64,000 bases of DNA from Methanomicrobiales archaeon (GCA_022841205.1 JALHCK010000010.1:4322-68321), one strand, 5' to 3'; numbered from the stretch's first letter, positions 1 through 9,535 are shown. A program made the numbers and translations. The notes: generated by a model from the sequence alone, not told the origin.

Positions 1-527
1 ATATCCTGCAATGATCAAGAACAGGCACCACCCAGTCTGTTTGGATATGGTTTATGCAAAGTTGTCTGTCAAGGGCCCGGGCAATCTCTTTTCCATGAAA
101 AGGATGGCTTTTCAGGAACGCTCCGGTGTCTGAAGCCTGCCTTTCAGGAAAACCAGTTAACCCGAATCACATGCCGCAATGAGAGACCCTCAACTGGTAC
201 TGCCCTGGCTGGCAACGAGCGACATCGGGCGGGAAAATTACACCAGGGTAACCTGAACCCCCCCACTCCTGTTTTTAAAAGACCGGGTTTCTGAACTCCT
301 GGAATTTCCTCCCAGGGTTAATCGCCTCCTCTCACGAATGACAACCAGGTTAAATCGAAGGGACTGAACAAAGCGTGGTGATAAAGAAAGGTTATCACAA
401 TGAGCATCAGCCCCCCATGGCTCGATAGGTGTGAAAAATTTCGCAGTAAAAGTCATCTTTTTACCAATCTGCGCCAAATATCTGGATGTTCCCTCATAAA
501 GCTGAGGAACAGGAGAGAGACAGATAT
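1..527. other. Region without a recognised gene
   Basis: I see no convincing coding region here. A 79-codon minus-strand reading frame at 238-477 has no family resemblance, no ribosome binding site that I can see, and an arginine/serine-rich composition typical of antisense frames in GC-rich DNA. The last part must contain the promoter of the gene starting at 528. The region may also hold the end of a gene that begins outside the window, but nothing was recognised. Confidence 0.4.
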
Positions 528-1820
528 ATGGCGTATAGGAGTTCTTTTCTTCACTCCACCTGCCTGGTGATGCTCATCGCGCTTTGTTTAGGAGCGATAG
601 GAGCCGCCCAGGCCGCACCGATGAGATACGATCTCACGGAAAAAGTTACAGCACACCCGGTGATGGAGAGCCCGTTTGGCAAGGTGCCGGAACTCCCCGC
701 ACCTGCACAGTTCTCACATTTCCATGCTGATCTTCCCAGGCCAACCGGCACATGTAAAGAGGAGATCATTGCCGCTTACAAAAACCCGGTGAAACCTGTA
801 CAGGTTTTGCTTCCACCAGTAACGAAGAGTTCACCAAAGCCCGGCTTCACCATTCCCGGCCGAAGCGGGATGCCCGACAGAGTGGAGGGCCGCTTCCCGG
901 GTAACACGACCATAAAGCCACTGCTGGTATCAGGCCAGGGCACGGTCATGTACGTCGACCTCGAAGGAGGCTTTTACGGCATCATCGCCGATGACGGCGC
1001 CCGCTACATCCCCGATACGCTCCCGGCGTCCTGCAAAGTGGACGGGATCCGGGTGAAATTTACAGGCATGAAGGATAACGGGAGAGCCGGCATCCACATG
1101 TGGGGGACTTCCCTTCGTATCATATCGGCAATGCCGCTCGGCCAGGAAGTGAAGGCCGACGGGCATGTCAGGTATATCGACCTCGAAGGAGGGTTCTACG
1201 GGATAGTCACCTCTTCCGGGACGTCGTATCTCCCGCTGAACCTCCCGGAGGAATACCGGGTCGACGGGCTTGAGGTCTCCTTTACCGGGAGGACCGCTCC
1301 GGACACCGCGACAATCCAGATGTGGGGGACCCCGGTCTTCATCTTATCCATATCAGCAAAGAATGGCGGGGACCATGGCAATTCCCTCATCGGGTCATGG
1401 ACCCTGACCGGCATGGCCCGGGGAGGAGTCATCTCTCCGGTCATCGCAGGGACCACGATCACAGCCGGGTTTTCGAAGGAAGGCCGGGTCGGCGGGACCT
1501 CGGGCTGCAACCTCTATTCCGCACCCTTCGAACAGGCGGGGACCGCCCTGCATATCGGGCCCGCCGCCTCGACCATGATGTACTGTCCCGATGCCACCCG
1601 GGCGACCATGAAACAGGAGAGTAACTACCTGCAGTTCCTCGAAGAGGCTGCCTCGTGGAAGATCGATGGTGGAAACCTCGTGATCATGGACGGATCAGGC
1701 CAGGACATCCTGGTATTTTCACCGGGCATAGCCGATGCGCCGGCGAGAGGGAACCTCTCATCGAGTCCCGGAGGGCCGGCGGTTTTGCAGGGGATGACCG
1801 CTCCTCATCTGGTCCATTAA
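528..1820 (+). CDS. Exported META-domain protein with two internal repeats
   Basis: The protein has a signal peptide (MAYRSSFLHS then a hydrophobic stretch ending in AAQAA) and is probably exported. Two copies of a roughly 70-residue unit follow, near residues 134-205 and 208-280; each carries YVDLEGGFYGI or YIDLEGGFYGI, a DG(I/L)xVxFTG segment and MWGT. The C-terminal part (about 300-400) is a META domain: SLIGSWTLTGM, GGTSGCNLYSAPF and a downstream AST..YC motif, as in HslJ-like proteins. I chose ATG 528 because AGGAG at 511-515 sits 12 bases upstream and the signal peptide begins directly after it; an in-frame ATG at 486 would add a charged 14-residue leader. Function is unknown; META proteins are often linked to stress or envelope roles. 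The repeat unit was not recognised as a named domain. Confidence 0.85.
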   Translation: MAYRSSFLHSTCLVMLIALCLGAIGAAQAAPMRYDLTEKVTAHPVMESPFGKVPELPAPAQFSHFHADLPRPTGTCKEEIIAAYKNPVKPVQVLLPPVTKSSPKPGFTIPGRSGMPDRVEGRFPGNTTIKPLLVSGQGTVMYVDLEGGFYGIIADDGARYIPDTLPASCKVDGIRVKFTGMKDNGRAGIHMWGTSLRIISAMPLGQEVKADGHVRYIDLEGGFYGIVTSSGTSYLPLNLPEEYRVDGLEVSFTGRTAPDTATIQMWGTPVFILSISAKNGGDHGNSLIGSWTLTGMARGGVISPVIAGTTITAGFSKEGRVGGTSGCNLYSAPFEQAGTALHIGPAASTMMYCPDATRATMKQESNYLQFLEEAASWKIDGGNLVIMDGSGQDILVFSPGIADAPARGNLSSSPGGPAVLQGMTAPHLVH

Positions 1821-1990
1821 CCCACCCATTCTATTTTTTGCCACCCAAACTATCCATCCGCCTGAAAAATCCGCCCTGGCTCCATAGAGAGCACGTGCAG
1901 CGGAGATGGAGATGGGGTTCCTGGCCAGTTCCTACCGCCTCCGTGTGACCCCGGCCATGCACAGGAAAAGGCCCTGACGCCGGCCAGGCC

Positions 1991-2099
1991 TATTCATCCC
2001 CCCTTCCGGCGGAACACGCGGTGGACCTTGGCATGTGCAAACGGTTCTGTCTGCAGGCTCATTATTCATCACCCCTTCCGGTGGAACACCCGGTGGACC
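1991..2099. repeat. Decayed tandem copy of the APC permease gene 3-prime end
   Basis: Positions 1991-2027 and 2063-2099 are about 37-base direct repeats, 72 bases apart, with only a few mismatches. The right copy is the end of the minus-strand permease gene (protein end HRVFHRKG). Read in the same sense, the left copy gives HRVFRRKGG followed by a stop. It therefore looks like an old duplication of the last codons of the neighbouring gene. No other feature was seen between 1821 and 2068. Confidence 0.7.
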
Positions 2100-3457
2100 A
2101 TCTGGATGAAATGCGCCAGGTACCGTTCTTTATGTTCAAGCCGGCGCATGAGTATCGCTTCTTCGGTGGTGAAGAGTTCTTTTAGATGACGGATATCCTT
2201 TTTTGGAGAGAAATACAGGTATAGCGGGATCCCGGCGAGGATGACGATGAACCCGGTAATGTTGTTGACCAGTGTGCCACCCAGGATCAAAAAGAGGCAG
2301 ATCAGCACACCTGCCAGGGGGAGGAGCCTGTGAACGATTCCCACGCCATCATCCTGGAGGACGACCAGGGCAGAACAGGTGAGCAGGAACGCAAAAGCAA
2401 GGTTGAACACCGAGAAAGAGATTAAACCCGATATCGATGAGAAAAGCGAGAGCAGGAAGGCAATGATCCCCTGCACGAGGATCCCGGTAACCGGCGTCTG
2501 GTAGACCGGGTGAATCCGGGCAAAGATGCGTGGAAACAGGCCATCGATTGCCATCGCATAGGAGAGCCGGCTTGTCCCGATCATGCCCGACTCGTTTGAC
2601 CCGGAGACCGAGAAGAGTGCACCGATGGTCATGAGGAGGGCGCCTGCGGACCCGAGGAGCGAGATCCCAACCAGGATGAGGGGCGTCCTTGTCGTAGCAA
2701 GTTCCTGCCAGTTTACTGCCCCGTATACAATGAAGTTGGTGGAAAGATAGAATGCCATGACAACGCCCATCCCGATGACGATCGCCCTTGGTATCACTCT
2801 TTTTGGATCCTCGACCTCACTGGCAGGAAGGGTCGCAAGCTCGAATCCCACGTAGGCCCAGAAGATGAGGACCAGTGATGCGCCGATCGAGTGGAACCCG
2901 AGGGGGGCAAAGGGGAGGTAATTGCCCAGGAACAGTCCGGGGTCCCTGAACAACGCCAGGAACCCTGCTGCGATGAGTATGAAGAGCGGAACCAGCTTTA
3001 CCAGGGTCAGGCCATCGTTGACCCGTCCGGCGGCTTTTATCCCGACGATGGTAATGCCGGTCAGTGTAAACACGAACAGTCCTTTGACAAGGATCTCCTC
3101 TGCGGGGCCGAGAGGGAGGAGATACTCGAGGTAGTTTACAAAAGCGATGGTGAAGACGGGCAGGGCGAGCATCTCGGCAATCCATAGGCTCCAGCCTGCG
3201 AGAAATCCCCAGAAATCGTCAAACGCAGCAGAGACGTAGGCAAACGGGCCTCCCACCCGGGGGACAAGGGAACTGCACTCGGCAAAGACGAATGCCAGCA
3301 CCATGGCAAAGATCCCGGCCACTATCCAGATGACAAGGGAGAAAGGGCCGATGAGACCCGCGGAGATGGCAGAGGCGATATAGATGTCAGCACCCACGAT
3401 CGACCCGATCACGATACTCGAAACGTCGAACAGGCCGAGAAGTTTCCGGGCAGCCAT
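2069..3457 (-). CDS. APC-superfamily amino acid permease
   Basis: This is a polytopic membrane protein of about 462 residues with roughly 12 hydrophobic segments. The N-terminal GLFDVSSIVIGSIVGADIY matches the glycine-rich first helix of APC transporters, where substrate and cation are bound. VPRVGGPFAYVSAAF and the tryptophan-rich FWGFLAGWSLWIAE in helix 3 are also typical. It probably takes up an amino acid or related solute by proton or sodium coupling; the substrate cannot be inferred. I prefer ATG 3457 because homologous proteins begin a few residues before the GLFD segment. A TTG at 3475 in frame would add six residues (MRESQV) and has a G-rich run directly before it. The C-terminal tail is basic (FHRKG). 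A short decayed duplicate of the gene end lies immediately downstream. Confidence 0.9.
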   Translation of the reverse strand: MAARKLLGLFDVSSIVIGSIVGADIYIASAISAGLIGPFSLVIWIVAGIFAMVLAFVFAECSSLVPRVGGPFAYVSAAFDDFWGFLAGWSLWIAEMLALPVFTIAFVNYLEYLLPLGPAEEILVKGLFVFTLTGITIVGIKAAGRVNDGLTLVKLVPLFILIAAGFLALFRDPGLFLGNYLPFAPLGFHSIGASLVLIFWAYVGFELATLPASEVEDPKRVIPRAIVIGMGVVMAFYLSTNFIVYGAVNWQELATTRTPLILVGISLLGSAGALLMTIGALFSVSGSNESGMIGTSRLSYAMAIDGLFPRIFARIHPVYQTPVTGILVQGIIAFLLSLFSSISGLISFSVFNLAFAFLLTCSALVVLQDDGVGIVHRLLPLAGVLICLFLILGGTLVNNITGFIVILAGIPLYLYFSPKKDIRHLKELFTTEEAILMRRLEHKERYLAHFIQMVHRVFHRKG

Positions 3458-3860
3458 TACCTGACTTTCTCTCAATCCCCCGATAAATATCTTGCCGGGC
3501 CGAAAATACCGGCCCCATCATGGCCAGGAGACCGGCTGGTGATGATAACAGAGGAATGGTGAAAGATGAGACGGTCCCCGGTGCCACACTCCCAAGCGTT
3601 CCTCTGTGACCGTATCTGCGACGTGAGAGATCGGCCACGACCCTTAATAAGGCCGGGTTCATTATGGTCAGGATCGATTCAAGGGCAGGTTTCTGTCCGG
3701 CAAGATGCTCTCTCCGTATCACACCCTGGAACAGTCTCGAACATTGTCGAAGGTCACAGGGAGCGGGGTCCAATATTAAAACAAGGAAGTAATAATACCT
3801 GGTTGATACAGCCGGCGAGTCCATTTACCGGCCGGGGACAATAAGAAAGGTGGTACAATA
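3458..3860. other. Intergenic region between divergent genes
   Basis: About 400 bases separate the minus-strand permease from the plus-strand DUF1646 gene. A minus-strand frame at 3387-3824 overlaps the permease start and looks like an antisense shadow. A+T-rich stretches near 3771-3780 and 3787-3796 could serve as a TATA element for the downstream gene. I see no RNA gene here. Confidence 0.4.
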
Positions 3861-4982
3861 ATAAGTTCAATCGTCAGCCTGGGACTGGTACTAATTTTCC
3901 TTTTCGTCCTTTCCGGTCCTCTCGTCTCCCGGGAAATAGAAGAGAACCTTGAGATCTTTCTTCTCATAAATGGCGTCCTGGCCATGACCATAGCCGGCTT
4001 TGCCCATGTTCCGGGGGTCATTACCGGCTGGCGGTGGGGTATTGTCATAGAATCATTGATCGCCCCAATCCGGATCGGGGATTTTTTTGGGATCCCCATA
4101 GGGATCGTCCAGATCGTCCTTGTTGCAGGGCTGGCGGTTTATTTCGGGTTCACCGCCATCGAAAATGCAGCCATGCGGGTGATGAAGCAGGTGCCGGTAC
4201 CGGTGATCGCCTTTATCATCATAGTCATGCCCGGACTGGTTTCAAGCCTCATCTCTGCGATTGTAGCCGCCATCCTCATCGCCGAACTGGTGTGCTTTCT
4301 CCCGCTGCAAAGGGCGGAGATGATAAAAGTGACAGTCATCGCCTGTTTTTCCATTGGTCTTGGTGCAGCACTCACCCCGGTTGGTGAACCGCTCGCAACA
4401 ATTACCATCGAAAAGCTTGCCGGTCCACCCTACTACGCGGGTTTCGGGTACCTTGTTGAAACGATCGGATACCTGGTCCTGCCTGGGATCCTGGCCCTCG
4501 GAATTCTCGGGATGGTGATGATTTCCCGGGCAGGAACCGTGGGGATCTCTCCACGATGCCGGCAGTATCGCGAGCCCATCAGGAACGTCATCGTGCGGGC
4601 ATTGAAAGTATACGTGTTCATCATGGCCCTCGTCCTCCTTGGCGAAGGTTTCAACCCGCTGATCATGGCTATCCTCCCGCATACCCCGGCAACAGTTCTC
4701 TACTGGTTCAATATCGTATCGGCGATCCTTGACAATGCAACCCTTGCCTCGGCCGAGATCAGCCCTGTCCTCACACCACTCCAGATAAAAAGCGCCCTCA
4801 TGGGGCTGATTGCCGCTGGAGTGATGCTGATTCCTGGCAATATCCCAAACATCATCGCATCCCGGAAGCTCAAAATCTCATCCAGGGAATGGGCAAAGAT
4901 CGCTATCCCTGTCGGGCTGGTGGCAATGGTGATCTACTTCATTGCAATTTTTCTCCCGGAATATACCCGCGGGTTGCTCTGA
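3861..4982 (+). CDS. DUF1646 membrane protein with non-standard apparent start
   Basis: This is a putative transporter of the DUF1646 family with about 10 hydrophobic segments; key stretches are SIGLGAALTPVGEPLATI and VLYWFNIVSAILDNATLA. The first standard start in frame is ATG 3984, but that would remove the first transmembrane segment. Open coding sequence continues upstream in frame (SSIVSLGLVLIFLFVLSG, then SREIEENLEIFLLINGVLA) and matches how the family begins. The only codons near the expected start are ATA 3858 and ATA 3861, and AAAGGTGG at 3846-3853 lies 7 bases before ATA 3861, an ideal Shine-Dalgarno spacing. The in-frame stop upstream is near 3804. I infer a start at 3861, either a rare ATA start or an ATG changed by mutation or sequencing error. 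Substrate is unknown. Confidence 0.75.
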   Translation: MSSIVSLGLVLIFLFVLSGPLVSREIEENLEIFLLINGVLAMTIAGFAHVPGVITGWRWGIVIESLIAPIRIGDFFGIPIGIVQIVLVAGLAVYFGFTAIENAAMRVMKQVPVPVIAFIIIVMPGLVSSLISAIVAAILIAELVCFLPLQRAEMIKVTVIACFSIGLGAALTPVGEPLATITIEKLAGPPYYAGFGYLVETIGYLVLPGILALGILGMVMISRAGTVGISPRCRQYREPIRNVIVRALKVYVFIMALVLLGEGFNPLIMAILPHTPATVLYWFNIVSAILDNATLASAEISPVLTPLQIKSALMGLIAAGVMLIPGNIPNIIASRKLKISSREWAKIAIPVGLVAMVIYFIAIFLPEYTRGLL

Positions 4983-5254
4983 AATAAAAAAAAGTGCCCG
5001 GGTCCTTGAAACGGGCTTTTTTAAACCGGGATCTTTTCCGGGGTTCTTACCCCCAAAAGCACAATGGTTCACGTGATACTGAAAAAGGGCTCATGTGGTG
5101 CCTGGTCCCGGTTCACTGCCGGACAGATTAACGGACATTTCAGTTCTTACCGATGGGTGCCGGCTGTGAAGATGTCACGAAAAAAAACCAGGGGCCATGT
5201 GACTGCCGGGGTGCATGGTTTATACGAAACGAGGCAGAATGTTGTATAGAAGTT

Positions 5255-5824
5255 ATGGAAAATCCTGATGTTTCCCATAAAAACCATAAAAAAGCCGGCA
5301 GCACCGTCCTGATCGGACTCCGGTTACAGGATATCCGGCAGATTGCCGATCCTCTCGACCCTTCCCCGTATCCTGAAAAAGCCATTAACAGGAATATTGA
5401 AGAATATATCACCAGTGCGGTCAAGGGTTTTCCTTTGACAACCGACCTTGAACTCGCGGTATACCTTCCAGAAAAGGACCTGCAGAGTGAAGTGGCAAAG
5501 GTGCTTGAGCAAACCATTCAGGATCACTTCCGCAACAGGGCGGCGCAGACCCAGCGGGAGGCGAAGGATACTTACGCAGGGGGGAGAATCGGGCTTGTTA
5601 TCGGCACTTCTTTTCTTGCTGTAACCATCTTTGCAACCCTGGCAATTGCCAAAAAACCAGACACTGTAATAAATGACCTTATCCGGAACAGCCTTCTCAT
5701 AATAGGGTGGGTGGCGATGTGGCAGCCAATCAGTGTCTTTTTCTATGCCTGGCAGCCGTTCCGGCAAAGATTGAAGGTTTACCGGAAAATCTCCGGAATG
5801 AAAGTCACACTCCTCCCCCTCTGA
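5255..5824 (+). CDS. Hypothetical protein with two C-terminal membrane segments
   Basis: I do not recognise the family. The protein is about 189 residues from ATG 5255. The N-terminal two thirds look soluble (QDIRQIADPLDPSPYPEKA, then LTTDLELAVYLPEKDL and a polar helix rich in Q, R and E). Two hydrophobic segments follow, around residues 112-130 (IGLVIGTSFLAVTIFATLAI) and 142-163 (SLLIIGWVAMWQPISVFFYA), and the protein ends in a basic tail. This suggests a cytoplasmic N-terminal domain anchored in the membrane. The frame stays open upstream to 5153, but the extra 34 residues are cysteine-rich and unlike a normal start. No operon partner is visible. Confidence that it is a real gene is moderate to good. 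Confidence 0.6.
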   Translation: MENPDVSHKNHKKAGSTVLIGLRLQDIRQIADPLDPSPYPEKAINRNIEEYITSAVKGFPLTTDLELAVYLPEKDLQSEVAKVLEQTIQDHFRNRAAQTQREAKDTYAGGRIGLVIGTSFLAVTIFATLAIAKKPDTVINDLIRNSLLIIGWVAMWQPISVFFYAWQPFRQRLKVYRKISGMKVTLLPL

Positions 5825-5904
5825 AGCCTGAAGGGAGAGGTCAGGACGGGGTTTCCCTGGGCGATATCGCCCTGGTCTGGCGGCCCTCATCGCGGTCCGG
5901 AAAA

Positions 5905-6330
5905 TCAGGGTGAAGGGAGGGGAAACGAGCTGTCCACGCCCGTAACCTCGTTTAAGTAGACCGCCGAGCCAAGCCACCACCGGTCATCGACAGGGAGGAC
6001 GTACCCGATCTTCAGCTCCTGCCGGTCCGCCCTTGCCGGGTTTGGCCAGACAAAGACGATGAACCCGCCGGAGCGCCCGGTGTCACAGAGCTCCCGGATA
6101 TTCTTCATCCCGAACGGGTCTGTCCTCTCTATCAGGCTGGTCCCTATCGCCTCCTTCAAATGGGGGTGGGCAAGGAGTGTCCCGTCATAGTCGTAAGCAA
6201 ACACGTAGAGGTCGCCACGGGAGATTGCTCCGTCCTTTCGGTTGAATTCAGCGAGTGCGGCTTCTTTTCCGGCATGACCGGCATAATCCGCCGCTTCATG
6301 CACAAAACCAGCCAGGTCTGCCGGGGTCAT
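5905..6330 (-). CDS. Lone Cache-type sensor domain protein, possibly truncated
   Basis: The protein matches a single Cache domain of the Cache_2 kind: LAGFVHEAADYAGHAGKEAAL, then DLYVFAYDYDGTLLAHP, IGTSLIERTDPFGMKNI and a closing RWWLGSAVYL. Such domains bind small ligands outside the cell and are usually anchored by a signal peptide or membrane helix and fused to a signalling module. Here neither is present: 142 residues from ATG 6330, or 166 from an in-frame start at 6402, contain only the domain. A G-rich run precedes ATG 6330 almost without spacing. The upstream DNA shows no hydrophobic leader in any minus-strand frame. It may be a soluble domain protein or the remnant of a larger receptor. 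Confidence 0.65.
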   Translation of the reverse strand: MTPADLAGFVHEAADYAGHAGKEAALAEFNRKDGAISRGDLYVFAYDYDGTLLAHPHLKEAIGTSLIERTDPFGMKNIRELCDTGRSGGFIVFVWPNPARADRQELKIGYVLPVDDRWWLGSAVYLNEVTGVDSSFPLPSP

Positions 6331-6669
6331 CCCCCCCTGAGGTTTCCCCCCGCGACATTGCCACGTGGACAACCCGGTTATTGAGACCGGAGTTTTTCGC
6401 ACCGAATATGGTCCGACGAATATAAAGCATTTTTTCCGTCAAAACACCCACTGTAAAAGCCATTTGTAAATGCAGCACCCCATGCGGCTTCGGATAAAAA
6501 ACGCGGTAGCCGATCAAGGGAGGCGGGTTGTGGTTTTCCTGGAAGGAAACCCTCCGGCAGGACGCATGCTTTTTTTCGAAACCCTTTTTTTTAATGAGTA
6601 TACACCAGTTAGGATGCACTCACGGGACCACTCCCTTCCCGGAGGTCATCGCCACAGTGAGATCGGTTC

Positions 6670-8649
6670 ATGGAACTCGCGATACTATATGACATACTGA
6701 TAATATTCGGCCTCTCCCTCCTTGTTGGCCTGCTCTTCAGCCGGATCCGCATTCCCCCGATGATCGGGTATATCGTCGCCGGCACCATCGCCGGCCCCTC
6801 GGTCCTCTCCCTGATCCACAGCCCCGCCCAGGTCGATGTCCTCGCCGAGATCGGCATCATCCTCCTCCTTTTTTCAATCGGCCTCGAGTTCTCGTTCCGA
6901 CAGCTCTGGGAGATCAAGGCCCTTGTCCTGAAGGGAGGGACAATACAGGTCGTATTCGCCTCGGTGGCCACAATGGCGGTTGTGTTTCTCGCCGGGCGGC
7001 CCTGGAACGAGGCCGTCCTCCTCGGGTTTGTTGTCTCGCTCTCGAGCACCGCGGTGGTGCTCAAGGTGCTACACGACCGCGGTGAACTCGACAGCCCGCA
7101 CGGAAAGCTTGCGCTGGGCATCCTGATCTTCCAGGACCTTGTGGCCATCCCGATGATGATGGCCGTGCCCTTCCTCGCCAACATAGGAAACGTGCTGTCC
7201 GAACCGATTTACGTCACGCTGCTGAAGGACCTCCTTCTCGTCGTCATCCTGGTCATTGCCGCCAAGTGGGTCATGCCCTGGCTCCTCTTCCAGATCGCAC
7301 GGACCAGGAGCAGCGAGCTCTTCCTGCTCTTTGTCATCTCGGTCTGCTTTGGCGTGGCGTGGCTCGCTTCCTTTGCCGGGCTCTCGCTTGCGATGGGCGC
7401 CCTGCTCGCCGGCCTCCTCATCTCGGAGTCTGAGTTCAGCCACCAGGCCATAGGACGGATCGTACCGTTCCGGGACATCTTCACCGCATTCTTCTTTGTC
7501 TCGATCGGGATGCTGCTTGACGTGGGGTTCTTCTTTGACCACGTGGGCCTCGTGCTCGTATTCCTCGCAATCGTCCTCATTCTCAAGTTCCTGGCCGCAG
7601 CCGCAGCACCGGCCTTCCTCGGGTACCAGATGAGGACGGTCATCCTTGCCGGGCTCGCCCTTTCCCAGATCGGGGAGTTTTCATTCATCATCACCAGGAG
7701 CGCACTCGGTTTCGGGATACTCTCAAACGAGGTGTACCAGGTCTTTTTGATCATTGCCCTCGCCACAATGGCCCTCACCCCCTTCCTCATCGCGGGCGGC
7801 CCCTCCTTTGCAGGCTACATCAGCTCGCGTCCCCTCCTTTTGAGGCTCTTTCCCACCCGCTGCCAGTGGGTCGCACGGGAGGAACGGGCGGCCCGGTCCG
7901 GCCACCTCGTGATCATCGGCTACGGGGTGAACGGCAGGAACCTTGCCCGGGCAGCGAAGATGGGGGGGATCGATTATGCCGTCATCGATATGAACCCGGA
8001 TTCGGTCCGGCAGGCCAGGGGCCAGGGAGAGCCCATCATCTATGGTGATGCGACGACCGAGGGGGTGCTTGTCCATGCCGGTATAGACACCGCCCGGATT
8101 GCAGTGGTGGCCATCAATGATCCGGTTGCGACCCGGCGGATAGTGGGGCTCTGCCGGCAGAAGAATCCCGGCCTCTTCCTGATCGTCCGCACCCGTTACC
8201 TTGTCGAGGTACCTGTTCTCCGTGAGATCGGCGCCGACGAGGTCATCCCGGAGGAGTTCGAGACCTCGATCGAGATCTTCACGCGGGTGCTGAACGCCTA
8301 CGGGGTTGCGGGGGATAGTGTCGACCACCTGGTCAGGGACATCCGTGCAGACAGCTACCAGGCCCTGCGAAGCACCATCACCCCGTCTGCTGTGGCAGCA
8401 CTCGACATCCCGGGCATGGAGGTGAGGGAAGTGACTGTTGCCGACGGGTCGCCAATCGCGGGAAAGACGCTTGGAGAGATACTCCTGAAGAAGCGGTACG
8501 GTGTCACGGTGCTCGCTGTCCGGCGGAACGGAGCCATCATCCCCCACCCCGACGGCACCTGTACCATGATGGCCGGCGATGTTGCAGTCCTGACCGGGAC
8601 GATCGGGAAGATCGGGCAGTCCCTCATACTCTTTTCGGCCCGGGACTGA
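6670..8649 (+). CDS. CPA2 cation:proton antiporter with TrkA-N and TrkA-C domains
   Basis: The 659-residue protein has an N-terminal Na+/H+ exchanger domain (about residues 1-385, 12-13 hydrophobic segments). Its conserved stretches are IPPMIGYIVAGTIAGPSVL, EIGIILLLFSIGLEFS and LGILIFQDLVAIPMMMAV. A Rossmann TrkA-N/RCK domain follows at about 415-530 (HLVIIGYGVNGRNLARAAK, DMNPDS, YGDAT), then a TrkA-C domain at about 570-650. The architecture matches KefB/KefC-type and related archaeal potassium or sodium antiporters gated by nucleotide binding to the RCK domain. It acts in the cytoplasmic membrane in ion and pH homeostasis. The start ATG 6670 sits just before the first hydrophobic segment. 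The transported ion is not settled by sequence alone. Confidence 0.93.
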   Translation: MELAILYDILIIFGLSLLVGLLFSRIRIPPMIGYIVAGTIAGPSVLSLIHSPAQVDVLAEIGIILLLFSIGLEFSFRQLWEIKALVLKGGTIQVVFASVATMAVVFLAGRPWNEAVLLGFVVSLSSTAVVLKVLHDRGELDSPHGKLALGILIFQDLVAIPMMMAVPFLANIGNVLSEPIYVTLLKDLLLVVILVIAAKWVMPWLLFQIARTRSSELFLLFVISVCFGVAWLASFAGLSLAMGALLAGLLISESEFSHQAIGRIVPFRDIFTAFFFVSIGMLLDVGFFFDHVGLVLVFLAIVLILKFLAAAAAPAFLGYQMRTVILAGLALSQIGEFSFIITRSALGFGILSNEVYQVFLIIALATMALTPFLIAGGPSFAGYISSRPLLLRLFPTRCQWVAREERAARSGHLVIIGYGVNGRNLARAAKMGGIDYAVIDMNPDSVRQARGQGEPIIYGDATTEGVLVHAGIDTARIAVVAINDPVATRRIVGLCRQKNPGLFLIVRTRYLVEVPVLREIGADEVIPEEFETSIEIFTRVLNAYGVAGDSVDHLVRDIRADSYQALRSTITPSAVAALDIPGMEVREVTVADGSPIAGKTLGEILLKKRYGVTVLAVRRNGAIIPHPDGTCTMMAGDVAVLTGTIGKIGQSLILFSARD

Positions 8650-9031
8650 CAGGGTGGCGGGAACATGCTCGCATCACGGGGTTTGGCCCATAATGCTCCC
8701 AATCGTCTTTTCCAAAAACCGGTTCCACGATGAGGAATGATGCAACGTGCGTCAGGCTCGCATACAGTCCATCCCGACCATCCTGCCAGCTGGTCCGGCT
8801 TTCCGTTTACCACAAGGTGATCTCCGGAGCCAATCCTGGACTCTCTATGTCCCAATTCCTCCCGATTGCAGTCACCGGGACCCCGGATTCCGCCCGGACT
8901 TTCTGGTCGTCGAGAGCCTGGCCCGCCATAGGCGATCTCCCTCCACCTGTAGAGCTTTTGCGATCAGCACGGCAAAAAATGAGTTTGTGCCGGATTGCGG
9001 TTCTCTCCCTGATCAGCCCGGCAGAAAACCC
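8650..9031. other. Convergent intergenic region, no gene seen
   Basis: About 380 bases lie between the ends of the antiporter gene and ilvN. Plus-strand frames entering here run antisense through ilvN and ilvB and have no recognisable protein character. No clear hairpin, T-run or RNA gene was found. Confidence 0.4.
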
Positions 9032-9535
9032 CTATTTCGCGCTTTTCACCGTCTTTGTTCCCCGGAGAATGGCGATCTTGCCGGTCCGGACCAGCTCCTT
9101 TACGCCGTACTGCCGCAACAGTTTTTCCAGGGCATCGATCTTTTCCGTATCTCCGGCGACCGAAAGGGTCACCGTCTTTGCCCCCACGTCGATTATCTGG
9201 GCCCGGAATATGGTGGCAAGCTGCATGACCTCTGCCCGGCTTGTCCCCGGATCGGCCGAGACCTTGATCAGGGCCAGTTCCCGCTCCACCCGCTCGTTCT
9301 CGGTGATGTCCGAGACCTTGATGACATCGATCAGCTTGTTGAGCTGCTTCATCACCTGCTCGATCTGGGCATCGTCCCCGATACAGACGATGGTGATCCG
9401 GCTCATGCCCGGCTCCTCGCAGACCCCGACAGCAAGGCTCTCGATGTTAAACCCCCGACGGGAGAAAAGCCCGGTCACCCGGGAGAGGACCCCGGCCTTG
9501 TTCTCGACGAGCACGCTCAGGGTGTGGGCCTTCAT
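9032..9535 (-). CDS. ilvN: Acetolactate synthase, small (regulatory) subunit
   Basis: This is the regulatory subunit of acetohydroxyacid synthase, which controls the first common step of valine, leucine and isoleucine synthesis. The N-terminal ACT domain (residues 1-75) shows the family signature HTLSVLVENKAGVLSRVTGL and FSRRGFNIESLAVG. The C-terminal ACT-like half includes AQIIDVGAKTVTLSVAGD and a final helix. The length of 167 residues is normal. Its ATG overlaps the stop of ilvB by four bases (ATGA), so the two subunits are co-translated. The ACT domain is expected to bind valine or another branched amino acid for feedback inhibition. Confidence 0.96.
   Translation of the reverse strand: MKAHTLSVLVENKAGVLSRVTGLFSRRGFNIESLAVGVCEEPGMSRITIVCIGDDAQIEQVMKQLNKLIDVIKVSDITENERVERELALIKVSADPGTSRAEVMQLATIFRAQIIDVGAKTVTLSVAGDTEKIDALEKLLRQYGVKELVRTGKIAILRGTKTVKSAK

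Noticed and set aside
3387..3824. Minus-strand frame of 145 codons upstream of the permease
   Set aside because: It overlaps the permease start in another frame and has low-complexity, arginine-rich character; no ribosome binding site.
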